Below are positions 8,101 to 15,312 of a DNA stretch of 26,263 nt, in pieces. This DNA comes from Candidatus Schekmanbacteria bacterium (GTDB lineage Bacteria > CSSED10-310 > JACPHN01), in NCBI GenBank assembly GCA_016188575.1, contig JACPHN010000203.1:1-26263 (forward strand). The letters run 5' to 3'. A program made the translations under genes and the position numbers. The notes beneath the pieces were generated by a model. It saw only the letters and a program-made list of their open reading frames with translations. It had not been told where the DNA came from and did not search any database. Position 1 is the stretch's first letter. The number at the start of each line of letters is the position of its first letter.

Positions 8101-9334
8101 CGGCGCGGTCGATGAAGACCTCGGGGTGGCTCGTGCCGCTCACCGCCCAGCCCGCGCCGCCGATCCCCGCCTGGGTGCCGCTTCCCGGTGTGCGCTCACC
8201 GGTCTGCCAGTTGTGGATCTGGACCGCGAGCGCACCGCTTCCGGCGTCGCCGGACGCCGTCACGCCGGCACGGCCGTCGCGCACCAGGATGCTCTGCGGG
8301 CTCAGCGCGCGGTGGTAGAGCCGCCGGCCATGCGCGTGCTCGATGGTCTCGGCGATCTGGCGCAGAATGGCCAGACGCGCGTCGAGGCCGAGGGTTTCGC
8401 GGCGGTTGCGGAGAAAGTAATCGAGCCGCTGCGCCGCTGCGTCGTGCTCGAAGATGAGCGCCAGTCCGCGCTCGTGAACGCTGAAGCCCTCGGCCCGCAG
8501 AATGCCGCTGTGCTTGATGCCCTGGAGGATCTTGTACTCGCGGCGGGCGGCGTCCTCGCGCTGTTTTCGCTCTTCGGCACTCGCCGCGCCCACCACGGGA
8601 TACAGACGCACCCGGCGCTTGATGTCGGGAAAGGAGCGATGGTGGGAGAGCCAGTCCTGGTAGCCTGGCCCTTCGATGAGGATGGATTCCAGCTCGTGGT
8701 CGCCGATGCTGCGATAGCTCTGGCGTTGGCGGATACCCGCGGAAGCCATCGCCTGCGACAGCGCTCGGGCCACGGGTCGGTCGATGCGGCGCCCGGAGGG
8801 GGCATCGCCGGGCCTGTAGCTCGCGAGGAGATCGAGGATGCCCGCGCGGGCTCCCCGCCCTTCGCTCGCCAGGCGATCCCGCCGGTACACGTGCTGTCGC
8901 GCGGAAGGGCTCAGCTTGCACACCAGCTCCTCGGCGGAAAGGAAAACCACCGCCTGCAGGTAGGGCACGCCGGCCTTCTCTGTCGACTTCTGCTTGCGCA
9001 GCAGGCTCGCGAGGCATTTCGCCTTGTGGTCGGCCAACAGCAGCGGGTTGTCGCGGGTATGAAGCTCTCCGTCTGTGGTCCAGGTCCAGGTGGCGCTATC
9101 GCCTTCTAGCGTGCCCGGGCGGCTCTTGATCTCGACGAGGAAAAAACCCTTCGGCGTGAGGACGAGCAGATCGACCTCGTAGATCTTCCCCGTGTCGGTG
9201 AGAAAGGAGAAGTTGGCCCAGGCGCGGCAGGGCTCGTGGTCGGGGAGCCCCTCGCGGACGAAGTCGAGCGCGCTTCGTTCCCAGGGGTACTCGCTCTCGG
9301 TGATGGTCTTCCAGCGCTCGGATTTCATGGCCAT
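5138..9334 (-). CDS. pglW: BREX-2 NERD-domain serine/threonine kinase PglW
   Basis: This 1398-residue protein has the PglW architecture. Residues about 15-150 form a NERD (nuclease-related) domain with the acidic/EIK pattern (YEVD at 52-55, VEIKS at 67-71). Residues about 243-510 are a kinase fold with a degraded catalytic loop (HRALSPQSI at 341-349 where an active kinase has HRDxKxxN) and no recognisable DFG. Residues about 533-800 are an intact kinase: glycine loop LGKGATATA (541-549), AVLKV lysine near 562, HRDIKPDN (649-656) and DFS (674-676). A helix-hairpin-helix-like segment follows, and the C-terminus (LLVATPDQHSLPLMDGK, then AWLATYRG) is typical of PglW. In the Streptomyces Pgl system PglW is an essential protein kinase; its substrate is unclear. 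ATG at 9334 and a second ATG at 9328 are both possible; neither has a strong ribosome-binding site. pglX lies downstream on the same strand, after the RAYT-like gene. Confidence 0.95.
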   Translation of the reverse strand: MAMKSERWKTITESEYPWERSALDFVREGLPDHEPCRAWANFSFLTDTGKIYEVDLLVLTPKGFFLVEIKSRPGTLEGDSATWTWTTDGELHTRDNPLLLADHKAKCLASLLRKQKSTEKAGVPYLQAVVFLSAEELVCKLSPSARQHVYRRDRLASEGRGARAGILDLLASYRPGDAPSGRRIDRPVARALSQAMASAGIRQRQSYRSIGDHELESILIEGPGYQDWLSHHRSFPDIKRRVRLYPVVGAASAEERKQREDAARREYKILQGIKHSGILRAEGFSVHERGLALIFEHDAAAQRLDYFLRNRRETLGLDARLAILRQIAETIEHAHGRRLYHRALSPQSILVRDGRAGVTASGDAGSGALAVQIHNWQTGERTPGSGTQAGIGGAGWAVSGTSHPEVFIDRAALVYVAPEVLSQRDPDPELADVFSLGALAYFILSGLAPAANPVELGERLRAHAGLRLASVMDGVAASLDELVAFSTDPVVANRYPSVRQFCEQLDVVLDELTTPVDDAVDPLDAAADDRLQGGFVVRKRLGKGATATALLVERDGKVAVLKVANTVAQNQRLADEGEVLGKIKHQHIVALYETLTMGERVALLMEPAGEETLAERLRSGGRLHLELLERFGADLLRAVDYLEAEGLSHRDIKPDNIGIRKASGSGKLRLVLFDFSLARMPGDNIFAGTPPYLDPFLSRRTSPRWDDHAERFAAAMTLYEMATGTLPVWGDGQSDPAQLEDEVTIDSELFDTSLREGLGEFFERALARDPAARFENAEVMSKEWQEVFRRGAGGGALDRHADPEALAAALAEIGPRSPVALLPCSSRAQALLERLGILTASELAQIPPNRFFGVRSVGMSTSREVARLAAALAGKLAGFAAAEIGLDGTEASIDMLLDDLRSSRARNRDLDILDAVLGISPPATGWPGRDEVADTLDVPRVEVAKVLRHATARLARNPAFTRLRDDIAEQLQAEGGAMTAQELARKLLVRRGSARQGEERQLAALAVGRAAVETELSLQNPRFIMHRTACAQLVASDGSRADYALRLGAAADELAGADPLPPPARVEETLRAVPAPEHVVLSKSRLIELAAAASMNAAVSGRLELYPVGLAADRALKLAYGALMGTAQLTVDAVRDRVASRYRKAAPLPDRPALDGLLAAAGLELRWQPDAADGKGAYVSTHTTLLSLSAGSSSLTRETLAGTPQREWTPEAAALQEFRERLQGSLDTGGFLILTARPRELGLAEEALLGSFAVKRLSFEALFLEAIEATAKMRGVDMQIVFRADAADRGSRDWTNLERLVGLAVPIVEERIVSSPDPLLMVHVGLVGRYGQFSLLDRIRERTHAGGGLRAAWLLVATPDQHSLPLMDGKAIPIVGPGDFARIPEAWLATYRGGAAGG

Positions 9335-9402
9335 GACGACAGTTCCGGGACGGGGGGGCCGCGGGGTGGCTCGCGGGGCGTGCCGGTCGAGCCTCCGGCC
9401 TC

Positions 9403-9411
9403 ACCATAGCA
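9403..9411 (-). promoter_or_regulatory. Possible extended -10 promoter for pglW
   Basis: The minus strand reads TGCTATGGT, an extended -10-like element (TGn then TATGGT, four of six to TATAAT), about 70 bp upstream of the pglW start. The -35 region is poor. It is the only A/T-containing promoter-like stretch I see between pglW and the ankyrin gene, and the support is weak. Confidence 0.2.
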
Positions 9412-9473
9412 CTGCCGCCGAGCGCCGTCGAGCATGGGCCTGGCCGGCCGCGGCGAGAGCGCGCCCCTCCGTC

Positions 9474-9496
9474 CCTCCCCCCGCTTGCGGGGGAGG
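9474..9496. repeat. GC-rich palindromic repeat, possible terminator of the ankyrin operon
   Basis: CCTCCCCCCGC (9474-9484), a TT loop, and GCGGGGGAGG (9487-9496) form a near-perfect 10-bp stem, followed on the plus strand by GTGAGGTGGGG. It sits 54 bp past the stop of the minus-strand ankyrin gene and upstream of pglW. Related copies occur at 20667-20691 (perfect) and 15118-15137 (decayed), so this is a dispersed palindromic repeat that may also stop transcription. There is no U-tract on either strand. Confidence 0.6.
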
Positions 9497-9549
9497 TGAG
9501 GTGGGGGGTCATGGCGCGCACGACATCTGCCATTCAGGCCGAGGGGACG

Positions 9550-10524
9550 TCAGGGTCGGTTTTCCTGCTGCCTCCGCCTATCGACCTTGCGCTCCAACGA
9601 TTTCAACTTGTCCGAGATCCGTGGACACCGCCGATGGCTGGCAAGTTGGGCCGGGGTTCTCCCCTCGTCGTCCCGGATGGAGGGATCGGCGCCGCCTGCG
9701 ACCAGTGCTTCGAGCTCGTCGTAGGTCCAGCCCCGAGACTTCCAGGTGTACCCGACGGGCCGTCGGTCGAGAACCCTCATGAACATCCGGAATACCAGGG
9801 GTTGGGTCGGGTACTCGCGTCGCACGAACTCGTCGGCATAGGCGTTCACCGCGTAGTGCAGGGCCGTCCAGCCATGCGGACCGCGAAGGTTCGGGTTCGC
9901 GCCGTACTCGAGAAGCAGGCGGGTCAGCTCGAGCGTACGCTGGCCCGCCGCCAGCATCAGAGGCGTTGCTCCCTCCGCGTTGCGCGCGTCGGCGTTGGCT
10001 GCGGGTGCCGGAGGACGCGGTTGGAATAGCGCCCGCAGCGAGGCCTCGATGAGCTCCCGCTCCCGGGTCGCCTTGCTGTCCTTCCACCTCAGGTAGTACT
10101 GTTCCCGCGCAATGATGTGGAGCGCTGTGTTTCTTTCGGTAGGGGTAGCCGCGTTCGGATCGGCGCCAAAGGCGAGCACGAGCTTCAACGCCTCGGCATC
10201 CCTGGCGTCCGCGGCCCAACACGTGAGGCAATCCTTGAACGAGGAGCCGACGTCCGGAACCTCGCCGGCTTCCAACGCGGCTCTCACAGCCACGCGCGCC
10301 TTGTAGCGCGCGACGCGTGACCACGCTTCCCAGTGATTTTCGCCGGGAACGGCAGTGGCGCCGGGATCGGCTGCCTGAGCCAGCAGAAGCCCGGTCCCCT
10401 CCACAGAGCCCACATGTGCGGCCCTGACCGCCGGCGTCTCGGCCGTAGCGCTGGGGATTGTGCCCCCAAAAGCGGTCATGAGCAGAGAGATCGAGATGGC
10501 GAAACGAGATCGAGTGCTTGTCAT
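9550..10524 (-). CDS. Exported ankyrin-repeat protein (possible immunity partner of the upstream lipase-like protein)
   Basis: The 324-residue protein begins MTSTRSRFAISISLLMTAFG, then PSATAET, a classic signal peptide (basic n-region, hydrophobic core, Ala-x-Ala before residue 29). I therefore choose ATG at 10522-10524, with GGAG nine bases upstream, rather than the longer frame starting at 10599, which would bury the signal and overlap the upstream gene. The mature part has three to four ankyrin repeats: LKLVLAFGADPNAAT, then TPLMLAAGQRTLELTRLLL followed by YGANPNLRGPHGWTALHYA, and LEALVAGGADPSIRDDEGRT. Ankyrin repeats bind other proteins. The gene starts 25 bp after the stop of the lipase-like gene and very probably shares its sigma-54 promoter. 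An exported binder beside a lipase-like effector fits an immunity or chaperone role, but that is inference. It probably acts in the periplasm. Confidence 0.85.
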   Translation of the reverse strand: MTSTRSRFAISISLLMTAFGGTIPSATAETPAVRAAHVGSVEGTGLLLAQAADPGATAVPGENHWEAWSRVARYKARVAVRAALEAGEVPDVGSSFKDCLTCWAADARDAEALKLVLAFGADPNAATPTERNTALHIIAREQYYLRWKDSKATRERELIEASLRALFQPRPPAPAANADARNAEGATPLMLAAGQRTLELTRLLLEYGANPNLRGPHGWTALHYAVNAYADEFVRREYPTQPLVFRMFMRVLDRRPVGYTWKSRGWTYDELEALVAGGADPSIRDDEGRTPAQLASHRRCPRISDKLKSLERKVDRRRQQENRP

Positions 10525-10549
10525 GATTCTGTTCTCCAAGAGCCGTCGA

Positions 10550-12196
10550 CTACTGGCCAACCTGAGGTTGGCCATTCTGGTTAGTAAGAGAACGTACATA
10601 ATCTATGGTATCAGACTTCTCGAGTACGCTGTCATGTGTCCCTTCTACTATGCGAACATATTGATCAATGACATCTCTAAACTGGTTCTTTTTCCATCCT
10701 CCGGTCCTACCAATCATTCCACGATTGGCGTCTTCGTATATCTCACGCAAGTCACGGATCATACTGAGTCGCTGTTCCTCTGGAAGCAAGTCGAGCGTTC
10801 CGGCCATGTTCCTGACTTTTCCCATGCGAATCGCATTTTGGTTTAATGTCGATCCATCGGTGCTGTAGTATGCGGCTCTGAGGAGCTCGTCGATCTCGAG
10901 GTGATGCAATTCTCTGAACCCGACAATTTTCCGGCTCCACTCCTTCTCCCGGGAATTGTCGGCCTCCATCAGTCGGACGGTCATGTTCGCCGGAAGCGGG
11001 CCCCGGTGCAAGTCGGCCTGAAACGTGCTGTCGGCGATCATGTCGGGGAAGCTGCGGTTCTCTCCTACAAAGCGCTTGACGAAATCGCCGCCCATTCCGT
11101 AGCCGCGCCAGGGCGTGTCGATGGCCACGAGCGTGAGGCGCGGGTCCTTCCCATCGCCCCCGTCGCCCCAGCCGGAGGCGGCCACCTGGCGCATGCCGCT
11201 CAGGGCGACCTCCCCTCCCATCGAGTGGGCGACGATGGTGATCTGCCCGTCCGCGGTCAGCGCTCGACCATGGAGCTCCCGAATCTCCGCGATTGCAGCG
11301 GCCAGGTCCCGGCCGCTGTCGGTGAGGTTTCGGTGATCGTCGTCATAGAAGAAGACGTAAGGCTGTAGCTTGTCTTTGTCCTCCGCGGCCCGCGCCAGCG
11401 CCTCGAGGCTGGACGGCGATCCATTGACGCCATGCACGTAGATCACGGGTGTTCGGCTCGGGTCGAAGGAGCGAAAAGGCACGGCTACGCCGACGTTGTC
11501 GCGCCCACTGAGGATGGCTTTCTCGATTATTTCGCCGTTGTCGTTCTTCTGGCCGCTGACCAGAGCTCCCATGAGCTGGTCGTCGGTGATGAGCATGTCG
11601 GTCCGCAACGCTGGCCACGGCCCGCCGGCGTTGGCCCTGGCTCCCGCGAACGGGTCACCTGGAAAATCGAGCTCCGGAGCGTTGCCGATCGAGTACATCT
11701 CCTCGTCGCCGGCGAAGCCCTCTACCGTTTCCCGTGGCGCGTCTTCCCAATCGGTTCCACCCGACGCCTGCGCCCTGGCTCCCTCGAAAGGAGCGTCGGA
11801 AACATCGGGATCACTGGCGGACGGCGGTCTCCCGTCCCACTCGCTCAGCTCCGCGAGGGCGTGGGCTTCGCCCTCGTCCGAAGGCTGCTCCTCCCAGCCG
11901 CCCATGCCCCACCAGTCGTCTTCGAGCTCTTCCGCGGGATTCTCGCTGGACTCGGTGTCGCCCGCGGCGGGCGGCTCCAGCTCGGAATAGAACCCGGCGA
12001 ATGGGTCGCTTTGGCCCAGCCCGTACGCATCTTCACTATCGAGGTCGGCCGATTCGAATTCATCGCGGTAGGAAGACATGTCCTCGTCGGCGAACGAGAG
12101 CTCGTCCTCGGTGTCGAACCCTCCGTCCTCGAAGGGATCGACGCTGGGTTCGTAGGAGCCATATCGGGATTCGTCTCTGGGGACAGCGGAAATCAT
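10550..12196 (-). CDS. Alpha/beta-hydrolase (lipase/PGAP1-like) with long acidic N-terminal region
   Basis: The 548-residue protein has two parts. Residues 1 to about 200 are acidic, low-complexity and probably disordered (for example EDELSFADEDMSSYRDEFES), with DPFAGFYSELE near 64 and DPFAGARANAGG near 181 as a loose internal repeat. Residues about 240-548 are an alpha/beta-hydrolase: VIYVHGVNG (251-259, oxyanion loop), nucleophile elbow AHSMGGE with Ser325, candidate acid Asp360 in AIDTPWRG, and a late candidate His in GTHDSVLEKSD. This matches lipase/PGAP1-type esterases acting on lipids or acyl esters. No signal peptide is visible, so if secreted it would need a dedicated machine (for example type VI). 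ATG at 12194-12196 is chosen because GAGGAG lies seven bases upstream. It leads an operon with the exported ankyrin gene and has a sigma-54-like promoter. A type VI-style lipase effector is a plausible reading, not shown. Confidence 0.85.
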   Translation of the reverse strand: MISAVPRDESRYGSYEPSVDPFEDGGFDTEDELSFADEDMSSYRDEFESADLDSEDAYGLGQSDPFAGFYSELEPPAAGDTESSENPAEELEDDWWGMGGWEEQPSDEGEAHALAELSEWDGRPPSASDPDVSDAPFEGARAQASGGTDWEDAPRETVEGFAGDEEMYSIGNAPELDFPGDPFAGARANAGGPWPALRTDMLITDDQLMGALVSGQKNDNGEIIEKAILSGRDNVGVAVPFRSFDPSRTPVIYVHGVNGSPSSLEALARAAEDKDKLQPYVFFYDDDHRNLTDSGRDLAAAIAEIRELHGRALTADGQITIVAHSMGGEVALSGMRQVAASGWGDGGDGKDPRLTLVAIDTPWRGYGMGGDFVKRFVGENRSFPDMIADSTFQADLHRGPLPANMTVRLMEADNSREKEWSRKIVGFRELHHLEIDELLRAAYYSTDGSTLNQNAIRMGKVRNMAGTLDLLPEEQRLSMIRDLREIYEDANRGMIGRTGGWKKNQFRDVIDQYVRIVEGTHDSVLEKSDTIDYVRSLTNQNGQPQVGQ

Positions 12197-12239
12197 GGTG
12201 GGTCTCCTCATGGGGCATTGGCAATGACGAGCACCCGGA

Positions 12240-12255
12240 TGCATGTTTCGTGCCG
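12240..12255 (-). promoter_or_regulatory. Sigma-54 (-24/-12) promoter candidate for the lipase-ankyrin operon
   Basis: The minus strand reads CGGCACGAAACATGCA. Compared with TGGCACGNNNNTTGCW it keeps the invariant GG and GC dinucleotides at the correct spacing and the full GGCACG block; the mismatches are the first T and the first T of TTGC. The predicted start is near 12229, about 33 nt before the ATG at 12196, with the ribosome-binding site between. A sigma-54 activator is encoded 3 kb away at 15313. Confidence 0.6.
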
Positions 12256-12564
12256 TTCTGGAGCGATCGCATGCAGATGCGGACGACGATGAGTCCGCCG
12301 CCGGCGGGACAGGGTTTCCCTGAGCCCGAGATCAGGGATGTGGGTGTTCGGAATGCCCAGGCACCGCGAGCGCCCCGCCGTCGAGCACCGCTCCCACCGC
12401 CGTGGTGTAGGTCTCCACGACGTGCTCCCAACGGTTACCATCGCCGCACGAAGTCCCGCCCTTTCGCGCCCAGCTCGCGCGCCAGGCCGAGATCGGCCAC
12501 TAGCCCTGCCCATTACCCGCAAATAGCACTTCGCTAATCGTGGAGTGCGCCGAATGTTGGGGTC

Positions 12565-13440
12565 ATGCATTCACGAAGCCTCCCCACCCGGCGCCTGTCG
12601 GAGCCCGCGGCCCTCGAGTACGTAGGCGAGCTCCTCGCCTCGAATCCGTCCTTGCACCGCACCGAGGTTGCGGACTACTTGCGCGAGCGGTTTGATTCCG
12701 TGGATGCCAGGGGCCGGCTTCAGCGGACCGGATGCTTGAAGATTCTGCGCCAGCTCGAGTCACGTGGGCGGCTCGTGCTACCGCCGCCGCGATCCCGGGG
12801 TGGTGGAGGTGGGGTGCGGCGGCTGTCTGAGCCGGTGCCGTGTCCCGGCAAGTGCCGGAGAGTGTGGAGCAGCTCACCGATCCGAGAGTGGAACCGGTGG
12901 GTGGCGAGCAACAGATGCGTATCTACAACGAGCTCTTGATGCGTGAGCATCCGCGGGGAGCGGAACCGCTCGCAGGGCGTCAACTGCGGTATCTGATCGC
13001 GTCGGAGCACGGCGTCCTCGGCGCGACCGGAGAACATTCTGTTGCCGCACGGGAAGCAGACGATCCGTCGCATGATGCGCTACGGGACGGTGCTGTGCAT
13101 CCGAGACGGGACGAAGCTCGACTTCAACAGCCTCAACGAGTGTGAAGGCCTGGTCGTGACGCTCCGAGCGCGTTGCGGATGTCGAGGTGAGAGTGCGGAG
13201 TGTGGAGTTTCGCCTGCCACAGGCGAATCGAGGAAAGGACCCGATCGCGCTTTGGATCGTTCACGTAGTGGAGAAAGCGCCGCCGGAGGGAGAGGCGACG
13301 GTGGAGTGGTTCTTGCTGACGACGATGCCGGTGGCGTCGCTCGAGGAGGCCCGGACGCAGTTGGGCTGGTACGCGCTGAGGTGGCGGATCGAGATCTACC
13401 AGTCATACTGCCTCCTCAAGAACGAGGATACTCTTGGCCT
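12565..13440 (+). pseudogene. Degraded DruA-like (DUF4338)/IS4-family transposase
   Basis: Pieces of one protein lie in three frames. From ATG 12565 the frame gives LSEPAALEYVGELLAS, then GRLVLPPPRSRGGGGGVRR. A shift near 12845 leads to VPESVEQLTDPRVEPV and EQQMRIYNELLMREHPRG, then GRQLRYLIASEHGVLGA, the signature of the DUF4338/DruA domain. At about 13025-13031 this jumps to ENILLPHGKQTIRRMM and YGTVLCIRDGTKLDFNSLNE, the IS4/Tn5-type DDE transposase region, implying loss of several hundred bases. After 13150 another jump leads to VADVEVRVRSVEFRLPQ, then DPIALWIVHVVEKAPPEGE and WFLLTTMPVASLEEA, ending in RWRIEIYQSY near 13405, the last catalytic region (the RWRIExYHKVLKSG equivalent) truncated. 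The original product was probably about 900 aa. I infer a dead insertion sequence in the defence island; the DruA part relates it to Druantia. Confidence 0.75.
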
Positions 13441-13574
13441 TCGTCGGAAGCGACTCCCACCGGGCATGCCCACCGGCGCGCGGTTGGCCGCCGCCGTTGG
13501 AGTCGATCGAGCTCGGCTTCGCCCGCAGCGACCAGCCAGGGGGTCGTTCTGCCTGGTGCCCACGCGCCGCGCTT

Positions 13575-14082
13575 GCAACTCACGAGGGCGCCGCGACTGG
13601 GTCTGCCATGGGCTCTGCTCTCGGCGACCTGTCCGTTCTTCGCAGACGTGGGGACGAACACTGGCCGCCAGATGGCTCTCCAAGGCAACCTCAACCTGGC
13701 GCAGCTTGCGCGCCGGATGCGCGAGGAATGGGGCGACCGCGCGACCATGACCAGGGTGGTCCAGCGCGTGATCCGATCCATGGTCCAGTGGGGCGTCCTG
13801 GCCGACAGCGACCAGCGCGGCGTCTACGCGGGTGCCAAGGAGCCCATCCCGGTTCCGGCGACGGTGGGGGAGTTGCTGCTGGAGGCGCTGCTCACGCGCC
13901 ACGACGGCGAAAGCCTGCCAGTGGACCAGGCGCTACGCCATCCATGCTTCTTCCCGTTCCACATCGAGCTGCGGGCCCACCAGCTTCGACGCTCGGCTCG
14001 GTTCGACGTGCACCGCCAGGGTCTCGACGTTGATGTGGTGACGCTCGTGCGTGCCGTCGGCGGGGAGGAGATGCATAGGTGA
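13575..14082 (+). pseudogene. C-terminal fragment of an unrecognised protein
   Basis: From about 13575 to the TGA at 14080-14082 one frame has good coding character: LPWALLSATCPFFADVGTN, then LARRMREEWGDRATMTRVVQ, RSMVQWGVLADSDQRGVY and HPCFFPFHIELRAHQLRRS, ending GLDVDVVTLVRAVGGEEMHR. The helical segment followed by a basic/aromatic pair looks winged-helix-like (DNA binding), but I do not recognise the family. The upstream frame (13440-13575) reads as noise (Ser/Arg/Ala-rich) and abuts the transposase relic, so the gene has lost its N-terminal part; an ATG at 13672 (MALQGNLNLAQLARRM) could still start a 136-residue product. The position beside a dead insertion sequence suggests that the insertion or later deletions truncated it. 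Confidence 0.5.
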
Positions 14083-14124
14083 TGTGGAGCAGCGGATCTC
14101 TATCCTGCGCGCTGCATCTCTCTC

Positions 14125-15030
14125 CCCAGGTATGGGGCGAGCGTAGACGCACGCCGAGTCGTTGCCTGGTACTGCCTGGAGCGCTTTGGGTACTCCGAAG
14201 GTCCCGGAATACTCCCGTTCTACTGCGATCCTGAGGAGGTGGGCTCGTTTGCGGTGCCGGACAAGAGCCTCGCTGCGGGCGACGACATCTCTGTCTTCCG
14301 GCTCCTCGTCGCGCTCTCAATGTACCAGGCGCTGCGTGACGAGGTCATCAAGCGCCAGCAGCGCTCTTTTGCCCGCTCGTCAGCGCAGGTTGTCGTTGAC
14401 GGCGAACTTACCGGTCGCTCGATTTCCAAGCATGCTTGCCCGACGCTCCTTTCGGCCGACAGGTTCGACCGCGACTGCGACGTTCGGAAGAGCGGCCGGA
14501 TCGTCGACTGCGGCACGTATCCTGACCTCCCATGCCATCTGAAGGGGGCAACCGTGGTCTTCAACCGCATGGGCGACATGAGCAGCTGCCGACCTCAGCA
14601 TGGCTGCGCCTGTGGAAAGACGGCGGCGTGCGGAAGGTCCTCGCCGACGCCTGCGCCGAGGAAGGCACGCCGACCAAGCGCGCCGAGCTGCCAGTCGACC
14701 GCGTCGCCAGGATCCACCGCGTTGGGCGAAAGCTCGCGACGTTGCTCGTGAGCGCGCTCGCGACGCCCGCGCTCGCGCCAGGACTAACCCCATGGTTCCC
14801 CGCGGTTGACGCAACGAGCTCGTCGTGGTCGACACCAACGTCGCCCGCGCTGTAGACGCAAGACGTCCGGCGGGCTCACCGAGGAGCTACGGCGCCAGGA
14901 CTGGATAGATTCGGGACCAGGCCGCGCGGATCGACCTCCGCGAGCTCCGCGCTGACGTCCCAAGCCACTCACCGCAGCTCGTTCAGCAGGCTCTGTACGC
15001 GTTTTGCTCGAAATCGAGCCTGACGCCGAT
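14125..15030 (+). pseudogene. Eroded gene with several frameshifts, family not recognised
   Basis: Three coding-like blocks on the plus strand line up into one former protein of roughly 300 aa. Block 1 (about 14125-14580) reads VVAWYCLERFGYSEGPG, then FAVPDKSLAAGDDISVFRLL and ELTGRSISKHACPTLLSADR up to VVFNRMGDM. Block 2, in another frame (about 14585-14805), reads LPTSAWLRLWKDGGVRKVL, then TKRAELPVDRVARIHRVGRK and LAPGLTPWFPAVD. Block 3 (about 14813-15030) contains NELVVVDTNVARAVDARR, a stop, and then in another frame RDQAARIDLRELRADVPSHS followed by QQALYAFCSKS. At least three frame changes and an in-frame stop exclude a working product. I cannot name the family. The VVVDTNV block looks like the first strand of a PIN-type domain, but the rest does not confirm that. 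Confidence 0.5.
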
Positions 15031-15117
15031 GTCCGGGCAGCAGCTTGCCGATGAAACCGGCACCATGCTGCCGCCTCGCGCCTCGTCGACCGCATCATAC
15101 GAGCATGCCGACATTCG

Positions 15118-15137
15118 CCTCCAGCCGCGCGGGGAGG
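15118..15137. repeat. Decayed copy of the GC-rich palindromic repeat
   Basis: CCTCCAGCCGC-GCGGGGAGG followed by TGAGAAGGGGGG resembles the repeats at 9474-9496 (CCTCCCCCCGC, GCGGGGGAGG, then TGAGGTGGGG) and 20667-20691, with mismatches in the left arm. It lies in the non-coding stretch between the eroded pseudogene and the sigma-54 activator gene. In the remaining 15031-15312 I see nothing else firm; a TTGACA at 15200-15205 lacks a good -10 partner. Confidence 0.4.
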
Positions 15138-15312
15138 TGAGAAGGGGGGCAGGATGCCGTTCGCGCTGGGTGCTGGTGAATCCAGGATGCGCCGAGGATA
15201 TTGACAAGCGGCCCATCTCATGGAAGGGTGAGCCGTACCTCACGAGCGACAGTCCTGGAGGGTACTGCTTCTCCAGGAGCTCTTTGGCGGCGCCGGGGCG
15301 GAACCTAGACAA

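Noticed and set aside
6488-9109. 873-aa plus-strand open frame opposite pglW
   Set aside because: Antisense shadow of pglW; Gly/Arg/Val-rich without recognisable motifs.
10525-10599. Extended N-terminus of the ankyrin protein (start at 10599)
   Set aside because: It would overlap the lipase-like gene and bury a good signal peptide; ATG 10524 has a ribosome-binding site.
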